From the NCBI GenBank assembly GCA_902776605.1, contig CACYQQ010000001.1:1-35951 (forward strand): 35,951 nucleotides of DNA, written 5' to 3'. The notes beneath the pieces are model-generated. The model was not told the origin of the DNA, did not search any database, and was given only the letters and a program-made list of their open reading frames with translations. Made by a program: the position numbers and the translations under genes. Each line of letters begins with the position of its first letter. Within the stretch, counting starts at the first letter, position 1. The stretch is from an uncultured Bacteroidales bacterium. GTDB lineage: Bacteria; Bacteroidota; Bacteroidia; Bacteroidales; UBA3663. Positions 33,514 to 35,951 of the stretch are shown in pieces.

Positions 33514-34647
33514 TTATAAGGTCAGTTTTAATAGTATCTCTTTGTACAAGCGGATTGCTTCACGAATTTCCTGTTTCTCGATGTATTCATCCGCTGTGTG
33601 CGAACGTGCCGAGTCGCCAGGACCCATCTTCACACTGGGGCACGACAGTAATGCCTGGTCGCTCAACGTGGGCGAACCGAACTGCACGGCATCGGGCACT
33701 ACCTCCAGGATGCGACGCAGGAGTGGGTGATCGGTTGCGATGTGCGATGGTTGCAACCTTGTGCTGCGTGGCACTAACTCGACAGGAGCGACAGCCTCTT
33801 GCAACTTGGCCGCTACCTCCTGGTTGCTATAGGCATCCGTGGTACGCACATCCACCACGAACGAGCATTTGTCGGGCACAACGTTATGTACGGTTCCTGC
33901 CTGAATCACCGTGGTCGTGACCTTGACCGGACCCAACGTAGGTGACTCTTTGTCAATACGGTAGTTCCTCAACGTCTGGATGGCATCCAGAGCCAAGTAG
34001 AGAGCATTGACACCCTCGTTGCGAGCAGCATGTCCCGACTTGCCATGAGCGGTACCGTCCAGCACCATAAGTCCCTTCTCGGCCACGGCGATGCGCACGC
34101 CCCCTTTCACGTTGGGATTCATGCCGGTAGGTTCGCCGACCCATGCCACATCCACCTTGGGCAGCAGGGGCAATACACTCGACAGACCGTTCTTGCCCGA
34201 CACCTCCTCCTCGCACGAGGCCAGGAACACAAGGTTGTAGTTCAATGGCTTGGGTTCGAAGGTTGGCAAATCGGCAAAAGCCGTTCCCGTCAGGTAGAGA
34301 AACACATGCAGCAACGAGACCAAGGATGCCCCGTCATCGTTGGCTCCCAGACCATAGATGCGGTCGCCCACCTCGGTGGCAGCGAAGGGCTCGTAGGTCC
34401 ACGACTCGACCGGTTTGACGGTGTCAATATGGGCATTGAGCAACAGCGTGGGTCGATGCTCGTCGTAGCCGGGTGCCACCATCCACAGGTTGTTTCCCGA
34501 ACGGTTGACTTTCAATGCACTGACCTGACCCAGATACTGCTCCAAGAGGTCTGCCACGGCCGATTCTTCACGACTCACAGAAGGAATCGCAAGCATCTTT
34601 TTCAGCAAACCGATTGCCGCATCAGAAATGTTCAGGTCAGTTATCAT
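33514..34647 (-). CDS. argE: M20 family N-acyl-ornithine deacylase (ArgE-like)
   Basis: A 377-residue zinc-dependent M20 peptidase-fold enzyme. It shows the metal-ligand motif NAHIDTVKP (H73, catalytic D75), LGANDDGAS (D104), the general-base ASCEEEVSGKNG (E146-E148), the dimerisation-lid segment AHGKSGHAARNEG and the C-terminal SARSHTADEY. Segment by segment it follows Bacteroidota acetylornithine deacetylases of arginine synthesis, which in Bacteroides act on N-succinylornithine. The start at 34647 is preferred over 34677 because the promoter lies between them. Other arginine genes are not in the window, so the assignment rests on sequence alone. Confidence 0.78.
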   Translation of the reverse strand: MITDLNISDAAIGLLKKMLAIPSVSREESAVADLLEQYLGQVSALKVNRSGNNLWMVAPGYDEHRPTLLLNAHIDTVKPVESWTYEPFAATEVGDRIYGLGANDDGASLVSLLHVFLYLTGTAFADLPTFEPKPLNYNLVFLASCEEEVSGKNGLSSVLPLLPKVDVAWVGEPTGMNPNVKGGVRIAVAEKGLMVLDGTAHGKSGHAARNEGVNALYLALDAIQTLRNYRIDKESPTLGPVKVTTTVIQAGTVHNVVPDKCSFVVDVRTTDAYSNQEVAAKLQEAVAPVELVPRSTRLQPSHIATDHPLLRRILEVVPDAVQFGSPTLSDQALLSCPSVKMGPGDSARSHTADEYIEKQEIREAIRLYKEILLKLTL

Positions 34648-34665
34648 TGTATTAAATTTTGGGCG

Positions 34666-34696
34666 CAAAGATAGCACATTTTAGTGAAAAAACAAG
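34666..34696 (-). promoter_or_regulatory. Promoter of the argE-methyltransferase unit
   Basis: On the minus strand CTTG (34693-34696), a 19-base spacer and TATCTTTG (34666-34673), followed by CGCCC. It is divergent from the next promoter and mirrored with it. Confidence 0.65.
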
Positions 34697-34712
34697 ATTA
34701 TAGCCAAAGAAT

Positions 34713-34744
34713 TTTGCAAAATTGACATAATTTGCCTATCTTTG
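34713..34744 (+). promoter_or_regulatory. Promoter of the prfB-derived reading frame
   Basis: TTTG (34713-34716), a 20-base spacer and TATCTTTG (34737-34744), a perfect consensus match. The -7 region 34736-34749 is the exact reverse complement of 34661-34674 in the divergent promoter. Confidence 0.82.
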
Positions 34745-34806
34745 CGCCCGAATTACATTAAATAGCCAATATTTATAAGGCGAAATCGTCTAAAAACTAC
34801 ATTTTC

Positions 34807-35787
34807 GTGATTACAATTGAGCAACTGAAGGCAACGCAAGATCGCCTTGCCGACTTGAAACGTTATCTCGACATCGACAACAAACTCATCCATACAGGTC
34901 TGGAACCCACTCCTGCCTATCTTCGCAAAATAAAGACTTCACTTTTTACCCTCTCACGACTAGACGAAAAGGTACAACAGCGAATCACCATATCAGCTTT
35001 TGCGCTGTTTATAAAGAAGTGTCGTCTTCAAGGCCTTGTAATCTGGCTCTTTAACGTTTTCGGCCATAAGATTAAGCAGAACCTGTTGCCCCCTCCTATT
35101 TTTAAAACAGACTTGATACTCACGAAAGATGAAGAAGGAAATGGTACGATACCATTCAGTAGTATAAGTTCGGGAGAAAGGCAAATAGCCTATACCATTA
35201 GTAACCTGATGTACCATCTTGTAAATGTTGATTCTGAGTGGAATGACAGTTATAGGAAGGACAAAGACCATCTGGAAGTTATCAAATATCGCTATATGAA
35301 CGTGATATTTGACGAGGTGGAACTCTACTATCACCCGGAGATGCAACGGCAGTTTACAAATATCATGATGAAAACACTGCGGAGCGTCCATTTTGCAAAT
35401 ATGCGGGGTATCAATATTATGATAGTGACCCATTCACCGTTTGTTCTTTCAGACATTCCTAATAGCAATGTTCTTTGCTTGGGGGATGGTGACAACCTTG
35501 AAGCGAAGACACTTGGTGGTAATATCATGGAGATGCTTGGAAACTCGTTCTTTATGAAGAACTCCATAGGAGATTTGATAAAAGAAGAGATTGCAGACAT
35601 TGTTGATATGTATAATCGGGTTGTTAGGGAAAGAAAAGATGTTGGAAATGAATTTGCCACTAAACGTGGACGGTTTAACTATATTTGTGAGAATATAGGG
35701 GATGATTTCTTGAAGCAAATGCTTCAAAGAATGGTTAATGAAATTTATGTGATGATAAAGAAAAACAGGGAGAATGTTCAGGTTTAA
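34807..35787 (+). CDS. Chimeric frame: release factor 2 N-terminus fused to a Walker-A-less AAA/ABC-type ATPase
   Basis: A 326-residue frame with a GTG start. Residues 1-28 (MITIEQLKATQDRLADLKRY, then LDIDNKLI) match the start of Bacteroidota peptide chain release factor 2. From about residue 30 the sequence is an ATPase C-terminal half: signature FSSISSGERQ (118-126), Walker B NVIFDEVELYYHP (165-177) and the H-loop region IVTHSPFVLSD (206-216), as in OLD/AbiEii/Septu-type SMC-like ATPases. The N-terminal half with Walker A is missing. Base composition turns AT-rich at the junction near 34890. It is either a recombination product driven by the prfB promoter or an assembly join. ATPase function is unlikely without Walker A unless supplied in trans. 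Confidence 0.75.
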   Translation: MITIEQLKATQDRLADLKRYLDIDNKLIHTGLEPTPAYLRKIKTSLFTLSRLDEKVQQRITISAFALFIKKCRLQGLVIWLFNVFGHKIKQNLLPPPIFKTDLILTKDEEGNGTIPFSSISSGERQIAYTISNLMYHLVNVDSEWNDSYRKDKDHLEVIKYRYMNVIFDEVELYYHPEMQRQFTNIMMKTLRSVHFANMRGINIMIVTHSPFVLSDIPNSNVLCLGDGDNLEAKTLGGNIMEMLGNSFFMKNSIGDLIKEEIADIVDMYNRVVRERKDVGNEFATKRGRFNYICENIGDDFLKQMLQRMVNEIYVMIKKNRENVQV

Positions 35788-35951
35788 ATCATCGGTAAAC
35801 CCTGTAGAGTTGAAGAGACGATACTTGAAAAAGTATAAAATGAAATCCCTTCAACGAAAGCTTAATGCCCTTTTGGCGGCTTATCCTGAAATTAAGGATG
35901 AGTTGCCAGATGATTGTGATGCAAAGAAACTACTTATTGGTGATTTCAAGT
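35774..35951 (+). CDS. Partial gene overlapping the ATPase, possible defence-system partner
   Basis: An open frame from the ATG at 35774, overlapping the ATPase stop by 14 bp and running off the window after 59 codons. It encodes a basic helical start (MFRFKSSVNPVELKRRYLKK) and then LAAYPEIKDELPDDCDAKKL. The overlap points to a two-gene operon with the ATPase. In many two-gene defence systems with SMC-like ATPases the second gene is an HNH or Toprim nuclease, but no such motif is visible in the part seen, so I assign no function. Confidence 0.55.
   Translation, partial: MFRFKSSVNPVELKRRYLKKYKMKSLQRKLNALLAAYPEIKDELPDDCDAKKLLIGDFK

Overview
The window looks like chromosome from a gut-type Bacteroidales bacterium (Bacteroides/Prevotella-like). 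The evidence is SusC/SusD and other TonB-dependent outer-membrane proteins, many lipoproteins with short lipoboxes, glycoside hydrolases typical of polysaccharide utilisation loci, and several promoters that fit the Bacteroidota pattern TTTG-N19-20-TAnnTTTG. There is no rRNA, tRNA or CRISPR array that I can recognise.

Layout. 1-5.4 kb: a leftward operon of a GH3 glycosidase lipoprotein, a receiver-Fis response regulator and the start of a membrane protein that is probably its histidine kinase, with overlapping genes; divergent to it is a GH51 alpha-L-arabinofuranosidase. 6.0-9.2 kb: a TonB receptor plus a DUF4249 lipoprotein. 9.7-14.3 kb: a SusC/SusD pair. 14.5-18.4 kb: a DUF4419 protein, a secreted alpha/beta-hydrolase esterase, an unknown protein and a phosphoglycolate-phosphatase-like HAD enzyme. 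18.6-21.0 kb: a stand-alone carboxypeptidase-regulatory/plug protein with no beta-barrel and a GH105/GH88-type unsaturated uronyl hydrolase. 21.0-25.1 kb: a possible small RNA, then two paralogous exported proteins with C-terminal thioredoxin folds, the second of which has lost both active-site cysteines. GH51, GH3, GH105, the esterase and SusCD together suggest use of arabinose-containing pectic glycans; this is an inference from family membership.

25.2-30 kb is AT-rich and accessory: a DUF418 membrane protein, an exported unknown, a GIY-YIG/T5orf172-like protein, an ORF6N/phospholipase-D-like protein, and a frameshifted, 5'-truncated excisionase-like pseudogene. 30.0-32.4 kb holds an SGNH-like protein and an MBOAT O-acyltransferase (glycan O-acetylation pair). 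32.5-34.7 kb holds a DUF2795 protein, a methyltransferase and an ArgE-like M20 deacylase. At 34.8 kb the promoter, start codon and first ~28 codons of a release factor 2 gene (prfB) run in frame into the C-terminal part of an ABC/SMC-like AAA ATPase that lacks Walker A; a further ORF overlaps its end and runs off the window.

Most notable for follow-up: the prfB::ATPase junction, a 60-bp intergenic repeat present three times (two as an exact 70-bp tandem), families of GCGAAGC mini-hairpins, the promoter-to-terminator small-RNA candidate at 21.0 kb, the cysteine-less thioredoxin paralogue, and the barrel-less plug protein next to a uronyl hydrolase.
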